Positions 1-8,390 of a stretch of DNA of 58,419 bases are shown here, in pieces. How positions within the stretch are numbered: the stretch's first letter is position 1; each line of letters opens with the position of its first letter. Both the position numbers and the translations under genes were made by a program. The stretch is from Brevibacillus reuszeri (GTDB taxonomy: Bacteria; Bacillota; Bacilli; Brevibacillales; Brevibacillaceae), in the NCBI RefSeq assembly GCF_001187725.1, contig NZ_LGIQ01000007.1:787485-845903 (forward strand), written 5' to 3'. The notes under the pieces were generated by a model. It did not search any database, was not told the DNA's origin, and was given only the letters and a program-made list of their open reading frames with translations.

Positions 1-60
1 ATTGGGAATTAAGTGTCCAATTTTATCTAGTGGATACTGTCCACTTTAGTTTAGCAGTCA
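1..60. repeat. Possible IS terminal repeats (IS21-like style)
   Basis: Two spaced near-copies of TGTCCA followed by a T-rich run occur at about 16 and 40, and AGTGGA/TCCACT forms an inverted repeat at about 31-47. Multiple short repeats of this kind are usual at the ends of IS21-family elements. No transposase is visible in the window, so the assignment is inference. Confidence 0.3.
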
Positions 61-100
61 CATTTCTTCTTTTACATGGTCCTGAAGCTCCAAGAAATGA

Positions 101-391
101 CTATTGCAATGTGACTTGGACGCTACTCGAAACATATGCCCCTTTGGTATCAGTGGCTTTAATTGTCACTGTAACGGTACCAGTTTGAATGGGATTTCTA
201 GAAATTTTTAAGGTTCCCGATGCATCTAAAGTGGCTGTAGCGGGACTTCCAACCATTGAGAAGATCAAGAAGGTCAAAGGATCTCCATCTGGGTCGGAAA
301 AATTCCCTGCCACGTCAACAGTGATTATAGGTACCCCAGGGAGCATCGTTTGATCCGGAATGGGACTTACTACTACAGGTGCATGATTGCT
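101..391 (-). CDS. Start-less Ig/cadherin-like surface exon, copy 1
   Basis: The open frame begins at the AGC codon (391-389) directly after a group II intron-like 3' end and runs to TAG at 101-103. The product starts ENSNHAPVV when the three last RNA-motif codons are read through. It holds one dystroglycan/cadherin-type Ig-like domain (IPDQT near the start, then FSDPDGDPLTF, then a TGTVTVTIKATD strand). It has no signal peptide, anchor or credible ribosome binding site before the internal methionine at 346. It therefore looks like a C-terminal exon joined to an N-terminal part encoded elsewhere. The alternative is a truncated gene remnant. The same phase is seen in the two other copies (5198 and 9431), which favours the exon reading. 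Confidence 0.55.
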   Translation of the reverse strand, partial: SNHAPVVVSPIPDQTMLPGVPIITVDVAGNFSDPDGDPLTFLIFSMVGSPATATLDASGTLKISRNPIQTGTVTVTIKATDTKGAYVSSSVQVTLQ

Positions 392-508
392 ATTCTCGAC
401 TTATTCCCTTCTCTTTGCGAGGGTTTTCATTCGAGCCTACACCGTGCGGGCGACTTTCATCGCACACGGCGTTCCATCAACGGATAAGAAAGAAAACTTA
501 CAATGGGC
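392..508 (-). ncRNA. Group II intron domain V-VI-like module, copy 1
   Basis: Read on the minus strand, the block starts at GCCCATTGTAA (508-498), runs through GTTGATGGAACG, and reaches a 34-nt hairpin at 472-439. The hairpin has a 9-bp lower helix with a G.U wobble at position 3, a 5-bp upper helix, a GAAA loop and a 2-nt bulge. This is the layout of group II intron domain V, with a CGC triad as in IIC introns. A domain VI-like hairpin follows (CTCGA paired with TCGAG at its base, unpaired A near the 3' strand), then AAT at 394-392. Domains I-III and a reverse transcriptase are absent nearby. Matching blocks lie at 5052-5197 and 9291-9430. Confidence 0.7.
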
Positions 509-761
509 AATTCAATTATACAGCGAATGATTCCCAAAAATATTTCAGAGTAAAAGTTGAGACAAAATTGAGACTGAATTGGGAATCTAGATATTTACAA
601 ACCACACGTTTTGTTAAAAACAGCGAAATTTACTCCAAAAATTATCCTGGGCGTGAGATCCGGCAGGCAACCTCGTTTTAATTGAGGCAAACATGACAGG
701 TGGGGGTGCTTAACTTTGAGCAGACCCAGTATTAGAATCTAGAGCGAGGAGTGAATGAATT
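509..761. other. Intergenic stretch upstream of intron-like copy 1
   Basis: No supported gene. On the minus strand GATTCCCA pairs with TGGGAATC (around 529 and 580), a possible hairpin just before the intron-like module. Similarity to the other two module copies stops near 508, so this stretch is not part of the repeated unit. Confidence 0.4.
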
Positions 762-1119
762 GTGGGCGATTTGAAAGTCATCTCGTACAAAGGAGAACGC
801 GTTCTGACCACTTCCCAGTTAGCCGAAGCAGATGGGACGGAATCCAAGAGAATACAGAACAAGTTTAATGAAAATCGTGCACTCTTTTCAGAAGGAAAAC
901 ACTATACTCTTTTGGCAGGACAAGACGAACCTATCGGGACAGAGCCCTGCGCGGGAAAGTGTTCTCGTCACGTCATTGTGGTCTGATTTCAAGGGATATT
1001 ACAATGTCGAATCATTCAAGAACATTCGGACAAAGCAAAAGAGTACATCAGCAGTTGGAGACCACAAGGTAAGCTCTTACGGGAAATTGAAGACAGCAAT
1101 AGGCAAATGTCGTTTTCGT
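762..1119 (+). pseudogene. Decayed ORF6N-domain phage antirepressor-like gene
   Basis: A GTG start at 762 follows GGAGTG with 8-9 nt spacing. The first 50 residues (VLTTSQLAEADGTESKRIQN, later KHYTLL) match the ORF6N DNA-binding domain found in phage antirepressor and regulatory proteins. After KHYTLL the frame ends at 986 with a non-homologous tail. Coding-looking sequence continues in another frame to TGA at about 1117-1119 (KEYISSWRPQGKLLREIEDS). The gene therefore looks frame-disrupted and non-functional. It marks phage-derived material at the left edge of the island. Confidence 0.5.
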
Positions 1120-1136
1120 GAAAGGAGTAGGTTATT

Positions 1137-1217
1137 GTGAGTTGCGCATTTTGTGATGAGAAGATCAAGGCGGACAAGTCTGAATGGATCTTGGTGACTA
1201 AGAAGGTATCTGTTTAG
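1137..1217 (+). CDS. Tiny CxxC peptide, probably a phage fragment
   Basis: A GTG start follows AAAGGAG by about 9 nt and encodes 26 residues beginning VSCAFCDEK. The CxxC pair suggests the first half of a zinc ribbon whose second half is missing. It follows directly on the decayed ORF6N gene in the same direction. It may be a remnant rather than a working gene. Confidence 0.25.
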   Translation: MSCAFCDEKIKADKSEWILVTKKVSV

Positions 1218-1239
1218 TCATATTGCTGCTTGGGCTGCT

Positions 1240-1928
1240 TAGCAGGTCATGTGGATGAACTGGCAATGGAGGAAGAAGAGAAAACTGGTTTGGTCAGTTG
1301 AAATCGGTGTGCTTCGTAGAGGTAGGTAAGGAGCGGAAGCATCGAGATATCGACTGCTCCTCGTGAATAAGCAAAAGCCTGGGGCAGAGTAATTTGTCAC
1401 TATCAAACCGTAGCAATTTACCTGTTTCATTAGGATAAAGGCGTCCGTGACTCCAAACAACTCGCTGACGCTGCCATAAACTCTGACATGCATATCTGGA
1501 AACACGTTAGCAACGCTACCTTCTTCAAGTGATAGGCGCTCATTTTTTTGCTCAATGACAAATAGAATCTCCATTGCTAACAGGGCGTCCTTGAGGTAGC
1601 TGACATCTGACCAAGGCACTAAATAGTAAAACGACTTATCCATGTAACCAACGCCTTTGTCGTGATTATAACCTAACGAGTTGGGATGACCGTTTTGGAG
1701 GTCTTGGCGCGTGAGGAATACATTGAGTGGCAGTGATCGGAACAAGACAATAAGACGCACCTGTGAAATGTGGGGTGTGGTAAAATGGATCGATCAGTAT
1801 GGCAGGAGAATTAAACTGGTTTGTGATGAGGCTGTCCAGTGGATACTTTTGGATCTGATAATCGATGTTAGAGCGTGAACACCAAAGAAAAGCCGTCAGC
1901 AAGGTCAAAAATACTGACGACTTTTCAT
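1240..1928 (-). pseudogene. Frame-disrupted lipoprotein-like gene downstream of arsC
   Basis: An ATG at 1928-1926 lies about 9 nt after the arsC stop with AGG before it. MKS in this frame gives way after a few bases, in another frame, to a hydrophobic stretch ending in Cys (FLTLLTAFLWC), as in a lipoprotein signal. A further shift near 1760 continues into PLNVFLTRQDLQNG and the segment around YNHDKGVGYMDKSFYYLVPW, with protein-like composition down to about 1430. Two or more frameshifts make a pseudogene likely. The family is not recognised, and residual coding by one part is possible. Confidence 0.35.
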
Positions 1929-1937
1929 ATCCTGAAA

Positions 1938-2342
1938 TTACTTACCTGTTACCAAGAATTCTTTCATACGTGTTTCGATCTCATCACGAACTCGTTGAAA
2001 CTCAGACCACTCTTTCCCAGCAGGATCGTCGAATCCCCAATGGACACGTTTTACATGCGGCGGTGTCGTTGGGCAAATTGAATCTGCATGACTACATAGT
2101 GTTACGACCAGATCAGCTTTGATTAGAATGACTGGATCAATTACATCTGATGTTTGATCAGAAATGTCTATTCCCACTTCTTGCATCGCTTTTACGGCAT
2201 TCGGGTTCACTCCGTGGGCTTCAATTCCAGCAGAAAGGACATTCCACGTATCACTTAAATATTTCTTTCCCCACGCTTCAGCCATTTGGCTACGGCAAGA
2301 ATTCCCTGTGCATAAGAAGTAAATTGTTTTTTTGTTTTCCAT
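1938..2342 (-). CDS. arsC: Arsenate reductase, thioredoxin-coupled
   Basis: This protein reduces arsenate to arsenite using an internal Cys relay and thioredoxin. The low-molecular-weight phosphatase-like P-loop CTGNSCR is at residues 11-17, and the redox pair Cys83 and Cys90 sits in [12 protein letters not shown]. The length of 134 residues is normal for the family. The start at 2342 is preferred over 2366 because AAAGGTG lies at good distance upstream. It is the last intact gene of the minus-strand ars operon and starts about 20 nt after the acr3 stop region. Its product supplies arsenite for export by Acr3. Confidence 0.95.
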   Translation of the reverse strand: MENKKTIYFLCTGNSCRSQMAEAWGKKYLSDTWNVLSAGIEAHGVNPNAVKAMQEVGIDISDQTSDVIDPVILIKADLVVTLCSHADSICPTTPPHVKRVHWGFDDPAGKEWSEFQRVRDEIETRMKEFLVTGK

Positions 2343-2362
2343 GATGTATTCACCTTTCCGCG

Positions 2363-3406
2363 TCAATAAGGGTATGTGTTGGCAAAATACTTCCGTTTAA
2401 ACCATAATGCTACGTTGACCAGTGCGATCATCACAGGAACTTCAACAAGAGGTCCGATAACAGCTGCAAATGCTGCACCCGAGTGAATCCCAAACACACC
2501 GACTGCAACAGCGATAGCCAACTCAAAGTTATTGCTACCTGCTGTAAACGCAAGGGTAGTTGTGACTGGATAGTTTGCGCCGATTTGCTTCCCCATGAAG
2601 AAAGAAATAAAGAACATAATGATGAAGTAAATCAGTAGTGGAGTTGCGATGCGAACTACGTCTACAGGTACACTGATGATGCTTTCTCCCTTTAGTGAGA
2701 ACATGACAATAATGGTAAAGAGCAAAGCAATCAATGTAATAGGGCTTATTTTGGGGATAAAGACTTTTTCGTACCAATGGCTACCTTTTGTTTTTACTAA
2801 AACGAAACGTGTCAACATTCCTGCAAGAAAAGGAATACCCAAGTATATGAACACTGAATTTGCTACTTCTGCCATCGTAATGTTAACGATTGCGCCCTGA
2901 ATACCAAGCCATTCTGGAATAACAGTGACAAAGATATACGCATAGACCGAAAAGAAAAGCATCTGAAATACGGAATTGAATGCGACAAGACCAGCTGCAT
3001 ACTCTGTATCACCTTTAGCGAGATCATTCCAAACAATCACCATAGCGATGCATCGAGCCAAGCCAATCATAATCAGACCCACCATATACTCTGGCTTATC
3101 TGGCAAGAATATGATCGCTAATAAAAACATCAAGACTGGGCCAATGACCCAATTTTGTATCAGGGACAGTAAAAGAACCTTTCGATCTTTAAATACTCGC
3201 CCCATCTCTTCATAACGAACTTTTGAGAGAGGGGGATATATCATAAGAATTAACCCTATAGCAAGCGGGAGGGAGGTTGTGCCAATTTGTAAGTTGTTCA
3301 ATCCGCTTGTGAAGGCAGGAAAGAAAGTTCCTATGCTAATCCCGACAGCCATAGCAAGGAATATCCAAAGGGTTAAGAAACGATCTAAAAATGATAATTG
3401 TCTCAT
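2363..3406 (-). CDS. acr3: Arsenite efflux permease, ACR3 family
   Basis: The gene encodes a 347-residue membrane protein with about ten hydrophobic segments that exports trivalent arsenic across the cytoplasmic membrane. It is ACR3/BART-type rather than ArsB: the fourth segment carries [16 protein letters not shown] with the conserved Cys119 needed for transport in this family. It lies between arsI and arsC, 17 nt after the arsI stop, in one operon. The intergenic spacing suggests co-transcription from the arsR promoter. Confidence 0.95.
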   Translation of the reverse strand: MRQLSFLDRFLTLWIFLAMAVGISIGTFFPAFTSGLNNLQIGTTSLPLAIGLILMIYPPLSKVRYEEMGRVFKDRKVLLLSLIQNWVIGPVLMFLLAIIFLPDKPEYMVGLIMIGLARCIAMVIVWNDLAKGDTEYAAGLVAFNSVFQMLFFSVYAYIFVTVIPEWLGIQGAIVNITMAEVANSVFIYLGIPFLAGMLTRFVLVKTKGSHWYEKVFIPKISPITLIALLFTIIVMFSLKGESIISVPVDVVRIATPLLIYFIIMFFISFFMGKQIGANYPVTTTLAFTAGSNNFELAIAVAVGVFGIHSGAAFAAVIGPLVEVPVMIALVNVALWFKRKYFANTYPY

Positions 3407-3423
3407 GAAATACTCCTTTTGGA

Positions 3424-3864
3424 TTAACAGCAGGAAGCTTTGTTTACTTCTGAATTTGAATCTATACAGCAGGATGTGGATTCGATTTTATGAAATTCAC
3501 TATCAGCCTTTGTGTAAAAAAACTCCCATTCATTTCCTTCTGGATCAGTGACCCAAAATTTATCTTGGATCGCATAACAGCACGTGGTAGCCATCTCTTC
3601 ACGTGCAAAAAACCCTTCTTTTTCTAGCCTTTCCTTGTGAGTTACGATTTCTTCTGCGCTTTCAACTTGGAATCCGAAATGATTCACTTGATTTCCGCTA
3701 ACGGCGTCCTGAACATTCAATGTAAAGTTAAGCCCAGGGTTTTCCAATAAGAACTTCGCATAATCTGTCTTTACCTTTACAGGATCCACTCCGAATACTT
3801 TTTGATAGAACTCAATAGATTTCTCCAGGTTCGTTACATTAATCCCAACATGAACATACTTCAT
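3424..3864 (-). CDS. arsI: ArsI-type C-As lyase / CadI-like VOC protein
   Basis: This is a vicinal-oxygen-chelate (glyoxalase-fold) dioxygenase. ArsI proteins demethylate trivalent organoarsenicals by cleaving the C-As bond with non-haem iron. Evidence is the [10 protein letters not shown] start of the fold, His62 and a Glu in [11 protein letters not shown] as metal ligands, and the adjacent pair Cys95-Cys96 in [13 protein letters not shown] that binds the substrate arsenic. Two further Cys pairs (SCC at about 131-133 and a terminal CC) may scavenge metal. It lies second in the ars operon, directly before acr3. A cadmium-inducible homologue (CadI) is the alternative name, but the gene context favours ArsI. 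Confidence 0.88.
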   Translation of the reverse strand: MKYVHVGINVTNLEKSIEFYQKVFGVDPVKVKTDYAKFLLENPGLNFTLNVQDAVSGNQVNHFGFQVESAEEIVTHKERLEKEGFFAREEMATTCCYAIQDKFWVTDPEGNEWEFFYTKADSEFHKIESTSCCIDSNSEVNKASCC

Positions 3865-3930
3865 TTCTTCTTCCTCCCAGTATTAAGAATGTATTAATCA
3901 AAAAAAATCGATGTAAGGTTTAAAAAAAAA

Positions 3931-4245
3931 TTAGCAGCAGCTTCCTTTTCCTGTTTTCCTGAAAATGCAACAAAGCTCTTCCGATAACAGATGATTTACT
4001 TCGTCATCATTCAAATCGTAATAACTCCATGTACCTTTTGTCTCTTTCATTATCAGGTTGGCTTCCAATAAAATCTTGAGGTGATAGGATAGCTTAGATT
4101 GTGGCATATCAAAAACTTCTTGTAGGTCACATACACACGTCTTACCTCTTTGGCAAAGCTCATACATAATTTCTAATCGTTTCTGATCGGCGAGAGCTTT
4201 GAACTTCTTCTCATATAGCTCCAGGTTTTGTTTTATATCGTTCAT
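3931..4245 (-). CDS. arsR: ArsR/SmtB-family arsenic-responsive repressor
   Basis: A winged-helix repressor of about 104 residues heads the ars operon. Arsenite binding to cysteines in CVC (RGKTCVCDLQEVF) at the recognition helix releases DNA. The C-terminus adds CC, and an LCCIF segment gives further thiols. The start at 4245 (MNDIKQ) has GAGGT seven nt upstream. The longer frame from 4266 would overlap the operator and lacks a site. It is autoregulated through two palindromes flanking its promoter. Confidence 0.93.
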   Translation of the reverse strand: MNDIKQNLELYEKKFKALADQKRLEIMYELCQRGKTCVCDLQEVFDMPQSKLSYHLKILLEANLIMKETKGTWSYYDLNDDEVNHLLSEELCCIFRKTGKGSCC

Positions 4246-4261
4246 CGAAAATACCTCATTC

Positions 4262-4277
4262 ATCAATTTTTTTTGAT
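4262..4277. promoter_or_regulatory. ArsR operator 1 (ATCAA-N6-TTGAT)
   Basis: Perfect inverted repeat ATCAA/TTGAT with a T6 spacer, placed between the ars -10 box and the arsR start. An identical copy is at 4321-4336. The form matches ArsR/SmtB operators. Confidence 0.75.
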
Positions 4278-4283
4278 GATCTT

Positions 4284-4313
4284 ATTATATGCATGGTTTC
4301 TAGGAAAGTGCAA
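4284..4313 (-). promoter_or_regulatory. ars operon sigma-A promoter
   Basis: On the minus strand the -35 box TTGCAC (4313-4308) and -10 box TATAAT (4289-4284) are 18 nt apart. They are bracketed by the two ATCAA/TTGAT operators, so ArsR binding would block polymerase access. Confidence 0.75.
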
Positions 4314-4320
4314 TGACTAA

Positions 4321-4336
4321 ATCAATTTTTTTTGAT
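4321..4336. promoter_or_regulatory. ArsR operator 2 (ATCAA-N6-TTGAT)
   Basis: Second identical palindrome, upstream of the -35 box. From here to 4580 (about 240 nt) no other gene or clear signal was found. Confidence 0.7.
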
Positions 4337-4580
4337 GATAAAATTTCCTCCATTAACAATTCAATCGTTAGCTGTTGCAATGGATAGAATTATCATCATT
4401 AGAACATAATGAAACTACAACAAGTGCCTCATATCACGTCTAGCCTCCACAGTTAGTGCGGGCATTTTTCTCTAACACAAGTAACTGAGGATTGGGGACG
4501 AGCTTCACTTGGAATCCCAAATATTCGCTCAGATACGAACGGGTGAGAACAAGAAAAACCCTTGATAATCGAGGGCTTTA

Positions 4581-4757
4581 ATGATTGACTCGGATTTACA
4601 TTTTGAATTATTTTTGCCCACAATTTGTCCACAAAAAGATGAAAAGATATACAACGTAGTGAAAGGTGCAGCATTAAAAGTGGTGATTTTGCAAGGTTTT
4701 CATGAAGAGAAAAAACAGCTTGAAATCGAAAGGCATGTTCCGCACACGCATCCATGA
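4581..4757 (+). CDS. Small orphan protein, 58 residues
   Basis: An ATG at 4581 is preceded by GAGGG with 5 nt spacing and runs to TGA at 4755-4757. The product starts MIDSDLHFELFLPTICPQ and continues with a hydrophobic beta-like stretch (AALKVVILQGF) and a charged end with two His pairs. A strong terminator follows at 4801. No family is recognised. The good binding site and terminator argue for a small transcribed gene inside the island. Confidence 0.45.
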   Translation: MIDSDLHFELFLPTICPQKDEKIYNVVKGAALKVVILQGFHEEKKQLEIERHVPHTHP

Positions 4758-4800
4758 TTGGGAGCGCGAGCAGTACATGAGCACTTACTAATAAGCGTTT

Positions 4801-4838
4801 ACCCCTTGTGCCACTTGGTGCGAGGGGTTTTTCTTTTT
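4801..4838 (+). terminator. Intrinsic terminator after the 58-residue gene
   Basis: CCCCTTGTGCC pairs with GGTGCGAGGGG (two G-U pairs) around an ACTT loop, followed by TTTTTCTTTTT. Confidence 0.75.
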
Positions 4839-5051
4839 GTGGGCAGACCTTCATTTATTCACGTAGGTCTTACCCTTGCCCGCAAAAACTACTAAACCAG
4901 GAAAAACTTCGAAATGAAGTGAAGAAGCAACTTAGGTGCTATGATTTCCAGAAATGGTACCGTAACGGTTTGAAGCAGAAATGTCGCTTTTTAGTGGGAG
5001 TTACAGACGGGACTCTATCAGAAGCTTCCTTGTTTATTCTTTGTTGATTGT
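4839..5051. other. Intergenic stretch before intron-like copy 2
   Basis: No gene is supported. An imperfect inverted repeat (GGGCAGACCT at 4841, AGGTC at 4865, TTGCCCGC at 4876) could fold as RNA. Its role is unknown. Confidence 0.35.
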
Positions 5052-5197
5052 AGTTTGATAGAATGAACACGCCCATTGTAAATCTCTCGCGGAAGGAGCC
5101 TTTTATCTGTTGACGGAACGCCGTGTGCGATGAAAGTCGCCCGCACGGTGTAGGCTCGTTATAAAGCCATAGAAATAGACTGGTATAAAACGAGAAT
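5052..5197 (+). ncRNA. Group II intron domain V-VI-like module, copy 2
   Basis: GCCCATTGTAA at 5071-5081 and GTTGACGGAACG lead to a 34-nt hairpin at 5118-5151. It has lower helix ACGCCGUGU/GCACGGUGU, upper helix GCGAU/GUCGC, GAAA loop and CC bulge, and matches group II domain V closely. The domain VI-like hairpin (CTCGTTATA with TATA and ACGAG, an unpaired A on the 3' strand) ends at 5194, then AAT. Copies 2 and 3 also share AGTTTGATAG upstream (5052 and 9291). No upstream intron domains are present. The 3' boundary after AAT fits the usual group II AY ending. Confidence 0.72.
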
Positions 5198-5512
5198 AGC
5201 GGACCAAGTGATACAACACCTCCAGATGCGGTACCAAGCCTAGTGGCAACTCCGAGAATCATGGGGGCAGTTACTCTTAGCTGGGTAGGGACATCTGATT
5301 CGGACTGGGATCACTATGAATTGTATTATTTAGTTGATCCAGTAGCCGATGCAGATGATACAAGTACTCATCATTCCAACTATAGCCATCAAGGAAACAA
5401 TAGTGCAGACTTTTACTTTACTCCAGGGAGGAGAGTATCTTTCGCACTGTACTCTGTCGATGCTGCTGGAAACAAGTCAGTGACTAAAACATCTGTAACC
5501 CCATCGTTTTAA
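5198..5512 (+). CDS. Start-less fibronectin type III-like exon, copy 2
   Basis: The frame opens at AGC immediately after the intron-like module and ends at TAA near 5512. The product, SGPSDTTPPDAVPSLVAT then VTLSWVGTSDSDWDHYELYY, is one fibronectin type III-like domain. It ends in a strand with YSVDAAGNKS. It has no signal peptide, no plausible start at the true domain boundary, and no ribosome binding site before the in-frame ATG at 5243. It ends with an efficient terminator at 5535, as expected for a 3' terminal exon. Reading as an interchangeable C-terminal domain of a surface protein is inference. Confidence 0.55.
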   Translation, partial: SGPSDTTPPDAVPSLVATPRIMGAVTLSWVGTSDSDWDHYELYYLVDPVADADDTSTHHSNYSHQGNNSADFYFTPGRRVSFALYSVDAAGNKSVTKTSVTPSF

Positions 5513-5534
5513 CGTTAGGAACTAAATCAATTAA

Positions 5535-5567
5535 CCCTCAGGAAATTTTCTGAGGGTCTTTTCTTTG
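5535..5567 (+). terminator. Intrinsic terminator after exon copy 2
   Basis: CCCTCAG and CTGAGGG pair around an 8-nt loop and are followed by TCTTTTCTTT. Confidence 0.85.
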
Positions 5568-5580
5568 AGGAGGTAATTTT

Positions 5581-6001
5581 TTACTCGGAAATACTTTGTA
5601 TGAGTACTTCGAATGTAATTTGAATGCTTACGCGACCTAAGCGTTTCTGATTATATTTTATGTCTACAACTTGATTGGTGACAGCGTTTGCATGTCTTGA
5701 CAAGAACAAATGCATCAGTACTCTTTGCTCTAAACTTTTCATATCATGGAATACGTTACTTTTTATTGTGAGACAAGAGGTGGGCGATTCCTTCATCTTC
5801 AAATAGCTTTTGGAATTAGCGTAAAGCACGGAATCTAGGCTTCTATCGAAATACCCTGTAATAGAGCCGTCTAAACTTATGAGCGGTTACAACTGCATCA
5901 TGGCCTTGGTCTTTATCCGAACGCTGATAACTTAAGATTGCAACGAATACAACCGTAAGCGAAATGGCTATGTAAACAACGAGACTGGCGATTAAGAACA
6001 T
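5581..6001 (-). pseudogene. Frameshifted single-TM membrane protein
   Basis: An ATG at 6001 has AAAGGAGG about 11 nt upstream. The product begins with one membrane segment (MFLIASLVVYIAISLTVVFV) and continues to DAVVTAHK. Near 5880 the coding signal jumps to another frame (SLDGSITGYFDRSLDSVLY) and continues to the stop at 5581. The second frame has no start of its own. A single indel joining a TM anchor to a soluble domain of about 100 residues explains both. The family is not recognised. Programmed frameshifting is possible but no slippery site was identified. Confidence 0.45.
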
Positions 6002-6266
6002 AACTGAGAGAACCTCCTTTGAAGATACTATCTTCTGTTTACAGAAAAATGCTTGATTAGATATATTTTGAAAAAAGTATGTAACCAATTTTTTTGTCTT
6101 TATCTCATATTATTATCCTAAGGAAAAATAATTTCATATACAACAAAAAGTTTCCCTAACGAAAAAATGATCTTTATTTTTATCAAAAAATGGATTATGA
6201 TTAGTTTCATTAAGTTAGAAAAAATAAAAAATGAATATCAAACATGCAGGAATGACTCCTGTTGTA

Positions 6267-6294
6267 CATGCTGCTCCTTAAATGGAGCAGCATG
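6267..6294 (+). promoter_or_regulatory. 11-bp perfect inverted repeat in the ATPase leader
   Basis: CATGCTGCTCC and its exact complement are separated by TTAAAT. There is no U-run after it on the plus strand. It could be a weak attenuator or an operator for the ATPase gene 57 nt downstream. Confidence 0.45.
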
Positions 6295-6317
6295 TAGCAT
6301 TTTATGGGGGTTAGTAT

Positions 6318-6332
6318 TGGTATTCATTATCA
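6318..6332. promoter_or_regulatory. Fur/PerR-like 7-1-7 box before the efflux ATPase
   Basis: TGGTATTCATTATCA matches the 7-1-7 consensus TGATAAT-N-ATTATCA at 12 of 14 positions. It lies 20 nt before the ATPase start. Related iron-efflux ATPases in Bacillus and Listeria are controlled by PerR or Fur. Confidence 0.5.
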
Positions 6333-6351
6333 ATGAGAGGGGAAGTGTCGT

Positions 6352-8292
6352 ATGAATCCGAATTATGAAACGGCTGAAGGTTGTGTCAAACAACAAGAAA
6401 TGGAGCATCCCAGATCAACGGGAGCTGAAAAAAGCGTTTGGTTGCATCGCTATGGCGAAGCGATAGCAGCGTTAGCTTGCGGGATTTTGATTGGGGTGGC
6501 ATGGATCATTGGCAGCACTTCTCAGCTGTGGTCGGTTATCTTCTATTTACTTGCATTCACAGTAGGAGGATTTGTCAAAGCAAAGGAAGGACTAACGACT
6601 CTTATCAAAGAGCGGGATATTGACGTTAACCTGCTGATGTTCGTTGCCGCGATCGGCGCAGCAAGTATAGGGTATTGGGCGGAAGGAGCCATCCTCATCT
6701 TTATTTTCTCACTCAGCGGAGCTATGGAAACGTACACTATGGATCGTAGCAGCAGGGATATATCCTCCTTGATGGATAGTAAGCCGGAAACGGCCGTCCT
6801 GTTCAAGGAGGGCGCGGAAATGACGGTTGCCATTGAACAATTGCGGGTCAGGGACATTGTGTTGGTCAAACCGGGGGAACGCATTCCGGCTGATGGTTTC
6901 GTGACACAGGGGTCATCGGCCGTCAATCAATCCTCCATCACTGGCGAATCGGTTCCTGTGGATAAAGGAAGAGGCGATGAGGTTTTTGCCGGAACATTGA
7001 ATGGTCAAGGGGTCTTATTCATCGAAGTAAGTAAAATGAGCGAGTCGACGCTATTTGCCAAAATTATTCGTCTCGTACAGGAAGCGCAAAGCGAGAAACC
7101 AGCTTCTCAACAGTTTATGGAACGGTTTGAGAGTATTTATGCGAAAGGCATCATCCTGGTTTGTTTGTTGCTGATCGTGATTCCGCCAATTATGCTGCAC
7201 ATGTCATGGAGTGAAGCTTTTTACAAAGCCATGGTGTTTCTCGTCGTCGCATCCCCTTGTGCACTGGTCGCTTCTATCATGCCGGCCATGCTTTCCGCCA
7301 TATCCAATAGTGCGCGAAGAGGAATACTGTTCAAAGGTGGTGCACATCTGGAGAATTTGGCTATGATCAAGGTGATTGCATTTGATAAGACAGGAACGTT
7401 GACTGCCGGTAAGCCTGCTGTCACCGACATCATTTCCTTTCAGGGATACGAGAAATCTGAAGTACTTCGAGTTGCTGCAACACTGGAGAGTTTATCTGCT
7501 CACCCGTTAGCTAAAGCAATTGTACTTGAAGCGCAGTCAAAAGGAGTAGAATTTGGTCGTCCATCTGATTTTCTTACACTTACAGGTTGGGGAATTCAAG
7601 CGCAATGGGGGGGCGATTTGTGGAAAATCGGAAAACCTTCATTGTTGGAAAAAAAGTTCATGACAGATGAGGTATCAGCAGAAATTGACAGACTCGAAGG
7701 GGAAGGGAAAACTGTTACGGTGATGCATCATTCACAGGGAGTTGTTGGTGTAATCGCGTTGCGTGACAATATTCGCTCCGAAGCAAAACTTGCGGTCGCC
7801 ATGCTAAAAGAGCAAGGTGTTCAAGTCGCGATGCTAACTGGTGATCAGAAGCGTACGGCACAGGCAATCGCCAGGGAGTTGGGAATTGACAGGGTATATG
7901 CCGATCTATTACCAGAGGATAAGGTAAATCGAATCAAGGAACTAAAAGCGACCTACGGTACAGTTGCGATGGTTGGAGATGGCATCAATGATGCGCCAGC
8001 GCTAGCCACTGCCACAGTAGGGATCGCGATGGGGGTAGCCGGAAGTGATGCGGCACTTGAGACAGCTGATCTCGTACTGATGAACGACGACATACGAAAA
8101 ATTGCTGAAGCAATTGTGCTTGGCAAACGAACCAAAACGATCATCAAGCAAAATATCATTTTTGCCATGACGGTTATCGTCCTGCTTATTTCGGCCAACT
8201 TCTTTCAAGGGATTGCCCTTCCATTTGGAGTGGTTGGGCATGAAGGAAGTACGATCCTGGTCATTTTAAACGGATTGCGGTTGTTGAGGTAG
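6352..8292 (+). CDS. P1B-4-type metal efflux ATPase (PfeT/ZosA-like)
   Basis: A 646-residue P-type ATPase that exports a divalent metal, most likely Fe(II), with Zn or Co possible. It has the actuator motif TGESVP, the transmembrane SPC motif (about residue 301), the phosphorylation motif DKTGTLT (about 345), and GDGINDAPAL. The C-terminal membrane motif HEGSTILVILNGLRLL is diagnostic for the P1B-4 group (PfeT, CoaT). No N-terminal metal-binding domain is present, as usual in this group. GAGAGGGGA precedes the start. A Fur/PerR-like box upstream fits iron-dependent control. Assigning cadmium or zinc specificity is the main alternative. Confidence 0.85.
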   Translation: MNPNYETAEGCVKQQEMEHPRSTGAEKSVWLHRYGEAIAALACGILIGVAWIIGSTSQLWSVIFYLLAFTVGGFVKAKEGLTTLIKERDIDVNLLMFVAAIGAASIGYWAEGAILIFIFSLSGAMETYTMDRSSRDISSLMDSKPETAVLFKEGAEMTVAIEQLRVRDIVLVKPGERIPADGFVTQGSSAVNQSSITGESVPVDKGRGDEVFAGTLNGQGVLFIEVSKMSESTLFAKIIRLVQEAQSEKPASQQFMERFESIYAKGIILVCLLLIVIPPIMLHMSWSEAFYKAMVFLVVASPCALVASIMPAMLSAISNSARRGILFKGGAHLENLAMIKVIAFDKTGTLTAGKPAVTDIISFQGYEKSEVLRVAATLESLSAHPLAKAIVLEAQSKGVEFGRPSDFLTLTGWGIQAQWGGDLWKIGKPSLLEKKFMTDEVSAEIDRLEGEGKTVTVMHHSQGVVGVIALRDNIRSEAKLAVAMLKEQGVQVAMLTGDQKRTAQAIARELGIDRVYADLLPEDKVNRIKELKATYGTVAMVGDGINDAPALATATVGIAMGVAGSDAALETADLVLMNDDIRKIAEAIVLGKRTKTIIKQNIIFAMTVIVLLISANFFQGIALPFGVVGHEGSTILVILNGLRLLR

Positions 8293-8308
8293 TGTTGCAA
8301 TAGGGGAG

Positions 8309-8349
8309 AGGATGCAGACTCACTAACAGGTGTAGCCTGCATCTTCAAT
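8309..8349 (+). terminator. Probable terminator after the ATPase
   Basis: GATGCAG and CTGCATC pair across about 22 nt. The tail TCTTCAAT is weak. Confidence 0.45.
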
Positions 8350-8390
8350 ATCAATAATGAACTTTGTTTTTACGGCACGTATGCTTGCAA

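Noticed and set aside
4453..4854. 133-residue minus-strand frame
   Set aside because: It runs through the terminator at 4801-4838 and opposes the better-supported 58-residue gene, with no ribosome binding site.
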